Positions 18,228-26,928 of a DNA stretch of 64,000 nt are shown here, piece after piece. The first letter of the stretch is position 1, and every line of letters begins with the position of its first letter. A program made the translations under genes and the position numbers. A model generated the notes under the pieces. It was given only the letters and a program-made list of their open reading frames with translations, was not told where the DNA came from and did not search any database. This DNA comes from Streptomyces sp. PKU-EA00015 (GTDB taxonomy: Bacteria > Actinomycetota > Actinomycetes > Streptomycetales > Streptomycetaceae), in contig NZ_JABZEE010000010.1 of NCBI RefSeq assembly GCF_013387495.1, forward strand, positions 186,001-250,000, read 5' to 3'.

Positions 18228-18323
18228 CGCCGGTCCCGGAGCGGCTCACACCGCCCGATGGCCGATCCTCACCGGCAGCGGGGAACCGAGGCCGAATCGC
18301 CGGCCCCGGTTCCCCGCTCCCGA

Positions 18324-18329
18324 TACGCT
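18324..18329 (+). promoter_or_regulatory. Leaderless -10 box (TACGCT) of the VOC gene
   Basis: TACGCT fits TANNNT and ends six bases before ATG 18336, so the mRNA likely starts at the initiation codon. The same hexamer and spacing occur before the GNAT gene at 63399. Confidence 0.5.
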
Positions 18330-18335
18330 CTGTGC

Positions 18336-18722
18336 ATGGTGCATGTACTGGGCAGCAGGATGCTGCTGAGCCCCACCGATCCGCAGCGCTCGCGCGACTT
18401 CTACGGCCGCGCTCTCGGGCTGGCGGTCTACCGCGAATTCGGGACCGGCCCCGAGCGGGGAACGGTGTACTTCCTCGGCGGCGGGTTCCTCGAACTCTCG
18501 GGCCGCTCCGACACCCCGCCCTCGCCGGCCGTGCGGCTGTGGCTGCAGGTGCCCGACGTGCGGGCCGCCCACGACGAACTGCTGGAGCGGGGCGTCGAGG
18601 TGCTCAGAGCGCCGCAGAAGGAGCCGTGGGGGCTGATCGAGATGTGGATCGCCGACCCGGACGGCGTGCGGATCGCGGTGGTCGAAGTGCCCGAGGACCA
18701 TCCCCTGCGCCATCGCCCGTGA
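18336..18722 (+). CDS. VOC family (glyoxalase/bleomycin-resistance-like) protein
   Basis: Protein of 128 residues with the two beta-alpha-beta3 units of the vicinal-oxygen-chelate fold: SPTDPQRSRDFYGRALGL in the first half and the C-terminal IADPDGVRIAVVEVPE. Possible metal ligands are present but do not identify a reaction. ATG 18336 is chosen from the leaderless promoter and the family start. It converges with pssA. Confidence 0.85.
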   Translation: MVHVLGSRMLLSPTDPQRSRDFYGRALGLAVYREFGTGPERGTVYFLGGGFLELSGRSDTPPSPAVRLWLQVPDVRAAHDELLERGVEVLRAPQKEPWGLIEMWIADPDGVRIAVVEVPEDHPLRHRP

Positions 18723-18736
18723 CCCACCCCGAAACG

Positions 18737-18772
18737 CCGAGGGCCCGGAAGCGAAAGCTTCCGGGCCCTCGG
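18737..18772. terminator. Bidirectional terminator with GAAA tetraloop
   Basis: CCGAGGGCCCGGAAGC (18737-18752) and GCTTCCGGGCCCTCGG (18757-18772) form a perfect 16-bp stem closed by a GAAA tetraloop. It lies between the convergent VOC and pssA genes and can serve both. Confidence 0.85.
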
Positions 18773-18789
18773 GGTACAGCACGCGTGTG

Positions 18790-19653
18790 CTACGGGATCT
18801 GCGCCGCACGGGCCTCGCGGCTCTCGCGGCGGTTGTCGCGGAACGTGTTCACGCGACGGGCGGTGGCGAAGAGGGGGATCGTCGCCGCCATCACGATCTG
18901 CAGTGCGCAGCCCATCTGCAGCAGCACCTGGCCGCCCGGCGCGTCGAACGCCCACGCCGCCAGCATGCCCATCGCCGCAACGATCCAGCCGAGCATCGCC
19001 ACCGCGAGGACACCCCGCGGCTTGGGGTACTCGACCCGGCTCACCATCAGCCACGCCGCTCCGATGATCGCCAGCAGCGTCGGGATGAAGGGCAGCTCCA
19101 GCAGCACGATCGAGACGACCGTGAGCGCTCCGAAGGGGCTCGGCATGCCCTGGAACATGCCGTCCTTCATCGTCACGCACGAGAATCTCGCAAGCCGCAG
19201 CACCACCGCCAGCAGCACCACGATCGCGGCCACCGCCGAGACCCGCTGATGGGCGTCGTCCGCGACCATGCCGTAGACCAGCACGAAGTACGCGGGCGCG
19301 AGACCAAAGCTGATCAGGTCCGAGAGGTTGTCCAGCTCGGCGCCCATCGGCGACGACCGCAGCTTGCGGGCCACGAGCCCGTCGCAGAGGTCGAAGATCG
19401 CCGCCAGCAGCATCAGGATCACGGCGGTCGCGGCGCTGTGCCGCGCCATGCCGGTCTCCTGGCTGCCCTGGAGATGCGGGATGAGGATGCCGGTGGTGGT
19501 GAAGTACACCGCCATGAATCCGCACGTGGCGTTGCCGAGCGTGAGGGTGTCCGCTATCGACAGCCGCAGAGAGAGCGGCATCTCCTCCGCGTCGTCCTCT
19601 TCCTCGGACTCCGCCGCCCAGTTCGCCTGTGTGTCGGGATCAATCACGGTCAA
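18790..19653 (-). CDS. pssA: CDP-diacylglycerol--serine O-phosphatidyltransferase
   Basis: Integral membrane enzyme of 287 residues that makes phosphatidylserine from CDP-diacylglycerol and serine. The CDP-alcohol phosphotransferase signature D-G-x2-A-R-x8-G-x3-D-x3-D is complete (CDGLVARK ... GAELDNLSD). About eight membrane segments follow an acidic N-terminus. Start TTG 19653 overlaps psd by 14 bases; GTG 19647 is an alternative. With psd it forms a coupled pair making phosphatidylethanolamine. Confidence 0.93.
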   Translation of the reverse strand: MTVIDPDTQANWAAESEEEDDAEEMPLSLRLSIADTLTLGNATCGFMAVYFTTTGILIPHLQGSQETGMARHSAATAVILMLLAAIFDLCDGLVARKLRSSPMGAELDNLSDLISFGLAPAYFVLVYGMVADDAHQRVSAVAAIVVLLAVVLRLARFSCVTMKDGMFQGMPSPFGALTVVSIVLLELPFIPTLLAIIGAAWLMVSRVEYPKPRGVLAVAMLGWIVAAMGMLAAWAFDAPGGQVLLQMGCALQIVMAATIPLFATARRVNTFRDNRRESREARAAQIP

Positions 19654-20296
19654 TGCGAGTCACCCCCGCCGTCGTGGTCTGGCCCACCTCGACAGCGACC
19701 TCGACACCCTCGGGAAGGTAGATGTCGACGCGCGAGCCGAAGCGGATCAGACCGATGCGTTCACCCTGCTCGACCTTGGTGCCCTGCGGGATGTACGGGA
19801 CGATACGCCGTGCGACCGCGCCGGCGATCTGCACCATCTCGATGTCGCCGAGTTCGGTGTCGAAGTGCCAGACAACGCGCTCGTTGTTCTCGCTCTCCTT
19901 GTTGAACGCGGGCACGAAACCGCCGGGGATGTGCTCGACCGACGTCACCGTGCCGGCGAGCGGCGCGCGGTTGACGTGGACGTTGAGCGGGCTCATGAAG
20001 ATCGCGACGCGGGTGCGTCCGTCCTTCCACGGCATGATGCTCTGCACCACCCCGTCGGCGGGCGAGATGACCCGCCCGGACGCGATCTCGCGCTCCGGGT
20101 CGCGGAAGAACCACAGCATGCCCGCCGCGAGCGCGGTGGTGGGCACGGCAACGGCCGCGGCCCGCCGCGAACGGCGGGCACGGACCAGGCTGAGTGCAGC
20201 GGTGGCGACGGTCGGCAGAAGCCACGGCGATGCTCCGCGAGCGATACGTACGCCAAAGCGGCTGTCGCGTGGTGCAGAGGTTTGGCTGTGGGGCAT
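19640..20296 (-). CDS. psd: Phosphatidylserine decarboxylase proenzyme
   Basis: Pyruvoyl-dependent enzyme of 218 residues that turns phosphatidylserine into phosphatidylethanolamine. It is the short type; the self-cleavage site is Gly187-Ser188 in IRFGSRVD, giving a small alpha chain with the pyruvoyl group. A hydrophobic segment near 48-64 anchors it to the membrane. ATG 20296 is used; a longer frame lies in the promoter region. It is the first gene of psd-pssA, 172 bases after the acyl-CoA dehydrogenase gene on the same strand. Confidence 0.93.
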   Translation of the reverse strand: MPHSQTSAPRDSRFGVRIARGASPWLLPTVATAALSLVRARRSRRAAAVAVPTTALAAGMLWFFRDPEREIASGRVISPADGVVQSIMPWKDGRTRVAIFMSPLNVHVNRAPLAGTVTSVEHIPGGFVPAFNKESENNERVVWHFDTELGDIEMVQIAGAVARRIVPYIPQGTKVEQGERIGLIRFGSRVDIYLPEGVEVAVEVGQTTTAGVTRIDRD

Positions 20297-20468
20297 GGAT
20301 GACCTTCGTAGCGGATGATGCCGCGCTGGTAACACGGGGGACGGCGGCTTTCCGGCCGATGTTATCGGGTACGGAGCACAACTGGGAAAGCCGGAAACCG
20401 AGTCGGCGGCCGGAAGATGATGACAGGGTGTGATCTTCTTCGCGGCCGAACCGACTCAAAAGCGGCAA

Positions 20469-21674
20469 TCAGCCTTGGAACCGGTACTCCTCGAGCAGTC
20501 GACGTCCGATGATCATTTTCTGGATTTCGGCGGTACCTTCGCCGATCAGCAGCATCGGAGCCTCGCGGTAGAGGCGCTCGATCTCGTACTCCTTGGAGAA
20601 GCCGTAGCCGCCGTGGATGCGGAAGGCGTCCTCGACGACTTCCTTGCAGTACTCGGAGGCGAGGTACTTCGCCATCCCTGCCTCCAGGTCGTTTCGCTCC
20701 CCGGAGTCCTTTTTGCGTGCCGCGTTCACCATCATCGCATGCGCGGCCTCGACCTTGGTGGCCATCTCGGCCAGCTTGAACTGGATCGCCTGGTGGGCGG
20801 CGATCGGCTTGCCGAAAGTGTGACGCTGCTGGGCATACGAGACACCCAGCTCGAAGGCACGCTGCGCGACACCGCAACCACGGGCGGCGACGTTCACGCG
20901 GCCGACCTCCACGCCGTCCATCATTTGGTAAAACCCTCGGCCGGTGACCCCGCCGAGGACCCGATTGGCCGGAATGCGCAGTCCGTCCATGATGAGCTCG
21001 GTCGTGTCGACGCCCTTGTAGCCCATCTTGTCGATCTTCCCGGGGATGGTCAGGCCCGGACGGACCTCGCCGAAGCCCGGCTCCTTCTCGACGAGGAAGG
21101 TCGTCATCGACTTGTGCGGGGCCGTGCCCTCGGGGTGTCCTTCGTCACTCCGGCACAGGACCGCGACGAGGGTGGACGTGCCGCCGTTCGTCAGCCACAT
21201 CTTCTGGCCGTTCAGGACGTACTCGTCGCCGTCCTTCACACCCTTGGACGTGATCGCCGAGACGTCCGAGCCGAGGCCCGGCTCCGACATCGAGAACGCG
21301 CCGCGCACCTCGCCGAGCGCCATGCGCGGCAGGAAGGTGTCCTTCTGCTCCTGCGTGCCGTGCTGCTTGAGCATGTACGCCACGATGAAGTGCGTGTTGA
21401 TGATGCCCGAGACGGACATCCAGCCGCGGGCGATCTCCTCGACGCACAGCGCGTACGTGAGAAGGGACTCACCCAGGCCGCCGTACTCCTCGGGGATCAT
21501 CAGGCCGAACAGGCCGAGCTCCTTGAGGCCGTCGACGATCTCTTGCGGGTACTCGTCCTTGTGCTCCAGCGCCGTGGCGACAGGGATGATCTCCTTGTCG
21601 ACAAAGTCACGGACGGTGGACAGGATCTCCTGCTGGACATCGGTCAGACCTGCGGTCTGGGCGAGTCGGGCCAT
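20469..21674 (-). CDS. Acyl-CoA dehydrogenase, probable methylsuccinyl-CoA dehydrogenase
   Basis: FAD enzyme of 401 residues. FSMSEPGLGSD (substrate/flavin site), RIHGGYG and the catalytic base Glu379 in GEGTAEIQ are intact. Context assigns it: last gene of the ethylmalonyl-CoA operon, so it should oxidise (2S)-methylsuccinyl-CoA to mesaconyl-CoA. The proteobacterial enzyme is notably longer; the 400-residue form is what Streptomyces operons of this kind carry. Only two bases separate it from the hydratase gene. A broader short/branched-chain specificity is possible. Confidence 0.88.
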   Translation of the reverse strand: MARLAQTAGLTDVQQEILSTVRDFVDKEIIPVATALEHKDEYPQEIVDGLKELGLFGLMIPEEYGGLGESLLTYALCVEEIARGWMSVSGIINTHFIVAYMLKQHGTQEQKDTFLPRMALGEVRGAFSMSEPGLGSDVSAITSKGVKDGDEYVLNGQKMWLTNGGTSTLVAVLCRSDEGHPEGTAPHKSMTTFLVEKEPGFGEVRPGLTIPGKIDKMGYKGVDTTELIMDGLRIPANRVLGGVTGRGFYQMMDGVEVGRVNVAARGCGVAQRAFELGVSYAQQRHTFGKPIAAHQAIQFKLAEMATKVEAAHAMMVNAARKKDSGERNDLEAGMAKYLASEYCKEVVEDAFRIHGGYGFSKEYEIERLYREAPMLLIGEGTAEIQKMIIGRRLLEEYRFQG

Positions 21675-21676
21675 GA

Positions 21677-22189
21677 CTACTTCTCCTGCGCCTTCAGCTC
21701 GGGGCGGCCGGGCTGCTCGCCGCCGCGCTCCTTGATGTACGTCTCCGTCGGGACCATCACCTTGCGCCGGAAGACGCAGACGAGGGTGCCGTCCTGCTTG
21801 TAGCCCTTGGTCTCGACGTAGACGATGCCGCGGTCGCTCTTCGACTTCGACGGGGTCTTGTCGAGGACCGTGGTCTCGCCGTAGATCGTGTCGCCGTGGA
21901 AGGTCGGCGCCACGTGCCGCAGCGACTCGATCTCCAGGTTGGCGATGGCCTTGCCGGAGACGTCCGGCACGGACATGCCGAGCAGCAGCGAGTAGATGTA
22001 GTTCCCGACGACGACGTTCTTGCCGAAGTCCGTCGTCTTCTCCGCATAGTTCGTGTCCATGTGGAGCGGGTGGTGGTTCATGGTGAGCAGGCAGAAGAGG
22101 TGGTCGTCGTACTCGGTGACCGTCTTCCCGGGCCAGTGCTTGTAGACGGCCCCGACCTCGAACTCCTCGTAGGTGCGTCCGAACTGCAT
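21677..22189 (-). CDS. MaoC-like hydratase, probable mesaconyl-CoA hydratase
   Basis: Single hot-dog-fold protein of 170 residues. The segment LTMNHHPLHMD carries the Asn/His pair expected for R-specific enoyl-CoA hydratases, and VVVGNYIYSLLLGMSV is the usual following helix. In this operon it should hydrate mesaconyl-CoA to beta-methylmalyl-CoA, the substrate of the lyase encoded next to it. It is about half the length of the duplicated Rhodobacter enzyme and probably works as a dimer. It begins 16 bases after the lyase stop. Confidence 0.85.
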   Translation of the reverse strand: MQFGRTYEEFEVGAVYKHWPGKTVTEYDDHLFCLLTMNHHPLHMDTNYAEKTTDFGKNVVVGNYIYSLLLGMSVPDVSGKAIANLEIESLRHVAPTFHGDTIYGETTVLDKTPSKSKSDRGIVYVETKGYKQDGTLVCVFRRKVMVPTETYIKERGGEQPGRPELKAQEK

Positions 22190-22205
22190 GTCGCTCAGGG
22201 CCTCT

Positions 22206-23180
22206 CTAGTTGGCGGGGATTTCGAACTTGGTGGTGCGCTGCATGCCGGCCGCGCGTCCCTTGCCGGAGATGACCAGGGCCATCTTGCGGCTGGCCTCGT
22301 CGATCATCTCGTCGCCGAGCATCGCCGAGCCCTTCTTGCCGCCCGCCTCGGACGTGTAGTAGTCGTACGCGTCCAGGATCAGCTCGGCGTGGTCGTAGTC
22401 CTCCTGGGAGGGCGAGAAGATCTCGTTGGACGCCTCGACCTGGCCCGGGTGCAGCACCCACTTGCCGTCGAAGCCGAGCGCGGCGGCGCGCTGGGCGACC
22501 TCGCGGTAGCCGTCGATGTTGCGGATCTGGAGGTAGGGGCCGTCGATCGCCTGGAGGTTGTTGGCGCGGGCGGCCATCAGGATCTTCATCAGGATGTAGT
22601 GGTACGCGTCGGCCGGGTAGCCGGGCGGCTGCTCGCCGACGACCAGGGACTTCATGTTGATGGAGGCCATGAAGTCGGCCGGGCCGAAGATGATCGTCTC
22701 CACGCGCGGCGACGCCTGCGCGATGGCGTTGACGTTGTTGAGGCCCTGCGCGTTCTCGATCTGCGCCTCGATGCCGATCTTGCCCAGCTCGAAGCCCATG
22801 GTCTTCTCGATCTGGGTGAGCAGCAGGTCGAGCGCGACGACCTGCTCGGCGGTCTGCACCTTCGGCAGCATGATGCAGTCGAGGTTCTGGCCGGCGCCCT
22901 CGACGACGGTGACGACGTCGCGGTAGGTCCACTCGGTGGTCCAGTCGTTGACGCGCACGACCCGCGTCTTGCCCGTCCAGTCACCCTCGTTCAGGAACTT
23001 CACGATGGTGTGCCGGGCCTCCGGCTTGGCGAGCGGCGCGCAGGCGTCCTCCAGGTCCAGGAAGACCTGGTCGGCGGGCAGGCCCTGGGCCTTCTCCAGG
23101 AAGCGCGGGTTCGAACCGGGCACGGCCAGGCAGGAACGGCGCGGGCGGAGACGGTTGACCGGGTGCACAGGCGTGCTCAT
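22206..23180 (-). CDS. CoA-ester lyase (beta-methylmalyl-CoA/malyl-CoA lyase, CitE/HpcH family)
   Basis: Magnesium-dependent aldolase-type lyase of 324 residues. SCLAVPGSNPRFLEKA (phosphate site), DLEDACAP, the metal-binding Glu in IEAQIENAQGL and Asp in GPADFMASI are present. It should split beta-methylmalyl-CoA into glyoxylate and propionyl-CoA, and may condense glyoxylate with acetyl-CoA to malyl-CoA. Its ATG overlaps the meaA stop codon as ATGA (23177-23180), indicating translational coupling. Confidence 0.9.
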   Translation of the reverse strand: MSTPVHPVNRLRPRRSCLAVPGSNPRFLEKAQGLPADQVFLDLEDACAPLAKPEARHTIVKFLNEGDWTGKTRVVRVNDWTTEWTYRDVVTVVEGAGQNLDCIMLPKVQTAEQVVALDLLLTQIEKTMGFELGKIGIEAQIENAQGLNNVNAIAQASPRVETIIFGPADFMASINMKSLVVGEQPPGYPADAYHYILMKILMAARANNLQAIDGPYLQIRNIDGYREVAQRAAALGFDGKWVLHPGQVEASNEIFSPSQEDYDHAELILDAYDYYTSEAGGKKGSAMLGDEMIDEASRKMALVISGKGRAAGMQRTTKFEIPAN

Positions 23181-25189
23181 GCGTGGACCTCCAGGGGGTC
23201 GAGCTTGTTCGCTTGACGGATCTCGTCGACGATACGGCCGATGATCTCCGTGATTCCGAAGTCCTTCGGGGTGAAGACGGCGGCCACACCCGCTGCCTTC
23301 AGTTCGGTGGCATCGGCGTTCGGGATGATGCCACCCACGATCACCGGGATGTCGGCCGCGCCCGCCTCACGCAGCCGCTTCAGCACGTCCGGCACCAGTT
23401 CGGCGTGCGAGCCGGACAGGATCGACAGACCGACGCAGTGCACGTCCTCCGCGAGGGCGGCGGAGACGATCTGCTCGGGGGTCAGCCGGATGCCCTGGTA
23501 GACCACCTCGAACCCGGCGTCGCGGGCCCGCACGGCGATCTGCTCGGCGCCGTTGGAGTGGCCGTCCAGGCCGGGCTTGCCGACGAGCAGCCGCAGCCGC
23601 CCCGCTCCCAGCTCGTCCGCCGTGCGGGCCACCTTCTCGCGTACGAGGGCGAGCGGGGTGCCCGCCTCGGCGGTGACCGCCACCGGGGCGCTGCTGACGC
23701 CTGTCGGCGCACGGAACTCGCCGAAGACGTCACGCAGCGCCCAGGCCCACTCGCCGGTGGTGACGCCCGCACGCGCACACTCGACGGTGGCCGCCATCAG
23801 GTTCTCGGTGCCCGCCGCGGCCTTCTTCAGCGCCGCGAGGGCCTCCGCGGCGCGGGACTCCTCGCGGCCGGCGCGCCACTCGTGCAGCTTGGCGACGACG
23901 CGTGCCTCGTTCGCCGGGTCGACCGTCATGATCGCCGTGTCGAGGTCAGCGGTGAGCGGGTTCTCCTCGGTCGTCTCGTAGATGTTGACGCCGACGATCT
24001 TCTCGTCGCCGGCCTCGATCCGCGCGCGCCGCTCGGCGTGCGAGGAGACCAGCTGCGACTTGAGGTAGCCCGACTCGACGGCCGCCATCGCGCCGCCCAT
24101 CTCCTGGATCCGGTCGATCTCCGCCAGGCACTCCTCGACGAGGGCGTCGACCTTGGCCTCGATCACGTGCGAACCGGCGAAGATGTCCTCGTACTCCAGC
24201 AGGTCCGACTCGTGCGCCAGCACCTGCTGGATGCGCAGCGACCACTGCTGGTCCCAGGGGCGGGGCAGACCCAGCGCCTCGTTCCAGGCGGGCAGCTGCA
24301 CGGCACGCGCGCGGGCGTCCTTGGAGAGCGTGACGGCCAGCATCTCCAGCACGATGCGCTGGACGTTGTTCTCCGGCTGGGCCTCGGTCAGACCGAGCGA
24401 GTTGACCTGGACGCCGTAGCGGAAACGGCGCTGCTTCTCGTTCTCGATGCCGTAGCGCTCACGCGTGACCTTGTCCCAGATGCGGCCGAAGGCGCGCATC
24501 TTGCACATCTCCTCGATGAAGCGGACGCCCGCGTTCACGAAGAACGAGATCCGGGCGACCACGTCGCCGAACTTCTCGGCCGGCACCTGGCCCGAGTCGC
24601 GGACGGCGTCGAGGACCGCGATCGCGGTGGACATCGCGTACGCGATCTCCTGCACCGGCGTGGCCCCGGCCTCCTGCAGGTGGTAGCTGCAGATGTTGAT
24701 CGGGTTCCACTTGGGGATGTGGGCCACCGTGTACGTGATCATGTCGGTGGTCAGGCGCAGCGAAGGACCGGGCGGGAAGACGTGCGTCCCGCGCGACAGG
24801 TACTCCTTGACGATGTCGTTCTGGGTCGTGCCCTGGAGCCTGGTGATGTCCGCACCCTGCTCCTCCGCGACCACCTGGTACAGCGCCAGCAGCCACATGG
24901 CCGTGGCGTTGATGGTCATCGAGGTGTTCATCTGCTCCAGGGGGATGTCCTGGAACAGCCGGCGCATGTCGCCCAGATGGGAGACCGGCACACCGACCCG
25001 GCCGACCTCGCCGCGGGCGAGGATGTGGTCGGGGTCGTAACCGGTCTGTGTCGGCAGGTCGAAGGCGACCGACAGTCCCGTCTGGCCCTTGGCGAGGTTG
25101 CGCCGGTACAGCTCGTTGGACGCCTCGGCGGTCGAGTGACCGGCGTACGTCCGCATGAGCCAGGGCCGGTCCTTCTTGCGCTCTGTCAT
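23177..25189 (-). CDS. meaA: Ethylmalonyl-CoA mutase (MeaA)
   Basis: Adenosylcobalamin enzyme of 670 residues that isomerises ethylmalonyl-CoA to methylsuccinyl-CoA. The N-terminal 520 residues are the mutase TIM barrel (YAGHSTAEASNELYRRN, TGLSVAFDLPTQTGYD, GTTQNDIVKEYLSRGTHVFP); residues from about 530 are the B12-binding domain with D-G-H-S-N-G, the D-x-H-x-x-G motif of the base-off/His-on state. ATG 25189 is the family start; the upstream open frame belongs to ccr shadows. It follows ccr by 17 bases. Confidence 0.93.
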   Translation of the reverse strand: MTERKKDRPWLMRTYAGHSTAEASNELYRRNLAKGQTGLSVAFDLPTQTGYDPDHILARGEVGRVGVPVSHLGDMRRLFQDIPLEQMNTSMTINATAMWLLALYQVVAEEQGADITRLQGTTQNDIVKEYLSRGTHVFPPGPSLRLTTDMITYTVAHIPKWNPINICSYHLQEAGATPVQEIAYAMSTAIAVLDAVRDSGQVPAEKFGDVVARISFFVNAGVRFIEEMCKMRAFGRIWDKVTRERYGIENEKQRRFRYGVQVNSLGLTEAQPENNVQRIVLEMLAVTLSKDARARAVQLPAWNEALGLPRPWDQQWSLRIQQVLAHESDLLEYEDIFAGSHVIEAKVDALVEECLAEIDRIQEMGGAMAAVESGYLKSQLVSSHAERRARIEAGDEKIVGVNIYETTEENPLTADLDTAIMTVDPANEARVVAKLHEWRAGREESRAAEALAALKKAAAGTENLMAATVECARAGVTTGEWAWALRDVFGEFRAPTGVSSAPVAVTAEAGTPLALVREKVARTADELGAGRLRLLVGKPGLDGHSNGAEQIAVRARDAGFEVVYQGIRLTPEQIVSAALAEDVHCVGLSILSGSHAELVPDVLKRLREAGAADIPVIVGGIIPNADATELKAAGVAAVFTPKDFGITEIIGRIVDEIRQANKLDPLEVHA

Positions 25190-25206
25190 CTGGGAACCCC
25201 GGCCCC

Positions 25207-26544
25207 TCAGACGTTCCGGAAGCGGTTGATGGCGTCGATGTGCTTCTCGCGCATCTCCGGGTCCTTGACGCCCAGGCCCTCCTGCGGGGAGAGCGCGAGG
25301 ACGCCGACCTTGCCCTGGTGGAGGTTGCGGTGCACGTCGTACGCGGCCTGGCCGGTCTCCTCCAGGGAGTAGACCTTGGAGAGCGTGGGGTGGATCTTGC
25401 CCTTGGCGATCAGGCGGTTGGCCTCCCACGCCTCGCGGTAGTTGGCGAAGTGCGAGCCGATGATCCGCTTCAGCGACATCCACAGGTAGCGGTTGTCGTA
25501 CTCGTGCATGTAGCCCGAGGTCGAGGCGCAGGTGGTGATGGTGCCGCCCTTGCGGGTGACGTAGACGCTCGCGCCGAAGGTCTCGCGGCCGGGGTGCTCG
25601 AAGACGATGTCGATGTCCTCGCCGCCGGTGAGCTCGCGGATGCGCTTGCCGAAGCGCTTCCACTCCTTCGGGTCCTGGGTCTGCTCGTCCTTCCAGAACT
25701 TGTAGCCCTCGGCGTTGCGGTCGATGATCGCCTCGGCGCCCATCGCCCGGCAGATGTCCGCCTTCTGGTCGCTGGAGACGACACAGATCGGGTTGGCGCC
25801 GCCGGCGAGCGCGAACTGCGTGGCGTACGAACCGAGTCCGCCGCTCGCGCCCCAGATCAGGACGTTGTCGCCCTGCTTCATGCCGGCGCCGTTGCGGGAG
25901 ACGAGCTGGCGGTACGCGGTGGAGTTCACCAGTCCGGGCGCTGCCGCCTCCTCCCAGCTGAGGTGCTTGGGCTTGGGCATCAGCTGGTTCGACTTGACGA
26001 GCGCGATCTCCGCCAGGCCGCCGAAGTTCGTCTCGAAGCCCCAGATGCGCTGCTCGGGGTCGAGCATCGTGTCGTTGTGGCCGTCCGAGGACTCCAGCTC
26101 GACCGAGAGGCAGTGCGCGACGACCTCGTCACCCGGGTTCCAGGCGTTGACGCCGGGACCGGTGCGCAGGACGACGCCCGCGAGGTCTGAGCCGATGATG
26201 TGGTACGGCAGGTCGTGGCGCTTGGTGAGCTCGGAGAGCTTTCCGTAGCGCTCCAGGAAGCTGAAGGTCGACAGCGGCTCGAAGATCGAGGTCCACACGG
26301 AGTTGTAGTTGACCGAGGAGGCCATGACGGCCACCAAAGCCTCGCCGGGTCCCAGCTCGGGGACCGGGACCTCGTCCAGGTGGATGGACTTGCGCGGGTC
26401 CTTCTCCCGGGTCTCGAGGCCGGCGAACATCTCCGTCTCGTCCTTGTGGACGGTGATCGCGCGGTACGACTCGGGGAGCTTCAGTGCGGCGAAGTCGGCG
26501 GACGTGGACTCCGTCGACTGGATCGCGTCCAGGATTTCCTTCAC
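25207..26544 (-). CDS. ccr: Crotonyl-CoA carboxylase/reductase (Ccr)
   Basis: Reductively carboxylates crotonyl-CoA with CO2 and NADPH to ethylmalonyl-CoA, the key step of the pathway. The 445-residue protein has the MDR cofactor motif WGASGGLGSYATQFALAGG (231-249). Asn81, Phe170, Glu171 and His365, the CO2-holding residues reported for the Kitasatospora setae enzyme, occur at exactly those numbers, so it should carboxylate and not just reduce. The GTG at 26544 has GGAGG seven bases upstream. First gene of a five-gene operon behind a strong promoter at about 26767-26795. Confidence 0.96.
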   Translation of the reverse strand: MKEILDAIQSTESTSADFAALKLPESYRAITVHKDETEMFAGLETREKDPRKSIHLDEVPVPELGPGEALVAVMASSVNYNSVWTSIFEPLSTFSFLERYGKLSELTKRHDLPYHIIGSDLAGVVLRTGPGVNAWNPGDEVVAHCLSVELESSDGHNDTMLDPEQRIWGFETNFGGLAEIALVKSNQLMPKPKHLSWEEAAAPGLVNSTAYRQLVSRNGAGMKQGDNVLIWGASGGLGSYATQFALAGGANPICVVSSDQKADICRAMGAEAIIDRNAEGYKFWKDEQTQDPKEWKRFGKRIRELTGGEDIDIVFEHPGRETFGASVYVTRKGGTITTCASTSGYMHEYDNRYLWMSLKRIIGSHFANYREAWEANRLIAKGKIHPTLSKVYSLEETGQAAYDVHRNLHQGKVGVLALSPQEGLGVKDPEMREKHIDAINRFRNV

Positions 26545-26766
26545 GGTGTTGCCTCCGGCGAGAAGCGCCCATGGGCGGACGCTGAGGGGTACGTCGGGTG
26601 GTGCTGCTGTGGAGGTGTGCCGTCGGTTCGGCGGATGGTGCTGCTGGCAGCGCTGGTGGGCGCGAAAGGTGCCTGTGACGCAGGCGTCCGGGCGGGCAGC
26701 CACGAAGGGTTGCTGGGACAGCCGGCGTACGAGTGTGCTCTGCACGCCGGCCGCCCGGACAACTTC

Positions 26767-26809
26767 AACGTATGGCACGCCGTGCCAGGTGGCAAGACAC
26801 TCCGTGCCA
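26767..26809 (-). promoter_or_regulatory. ccr promoter with two operator-like dyads
   Basis: On the minus strand -35 TTGCCA (26790-26795) and -10 TACGTT (26767-26772) are separated by exactly 17 bases. That spacer is filled by TGGCACGGCGTGCCA, a dyad with 7-bp arms around one base (26773-26787). A related element, TGGCACGGAGTGTCT, starts 22 bases further upstream (26809 downwards) and overlaps the -35 box; 12 of 15 bases match. Two sites two helical turns apart, one between -35 and -10, suggest repression. The adjacent TetR protein is the natural candidate. Confidence 0.65.
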
Positions 26810-26880
26810 AGAATTTCTCTCAGATGCAATCCGCTGGACACATGTGAGCGATGATCGATCGAATGAGGCCGCAAAAATGG

Positions 26881-26909
26881 CGAAGACCGCCTGAATCGGG
26901 CGGTCTTCG
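26881..26909 (-). terminator. Intrinsic terminator of the TetR gene upstream of ccr
   Basis: CGAAGACCGCC (26881-26891) pairs with GGCGGTCTTCG (26899-26909) around seven bases. Read on the minus strand it starts 20 bases after the TetR stop codon and is followed by CCATTTTTG. It separates the regulator transcript from the ccr promoter. Confidence 0.8.
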
Positions 26910-26928
26910 ACTGGGTGAGCCGGGAGGC

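Larger units (their letters stand above)
26545..26928. other. ccr upstream region: long leader, promoter with dyads, TetR-gene terminator
   Basis: Gene-free stretch of 384 bases. From the ccr start outwards it holds a leader of about 215 bases, then the ccr promoter and its two operator-like dyads (26767-26809), then the terminator of the TetR gene (26881-26909). The minus-strand frame of ccr stays open through most of the leader, but ribosome site and family length place the start at 26544. Confidence 0.6.

Noticed and set aside
26545-26874. N-terminal extension of Ccr in the open upstream frame
   Set aside because: The extension carries no motif, the known family length fits the GTG at 26544, and a good ribosome site lies before it.
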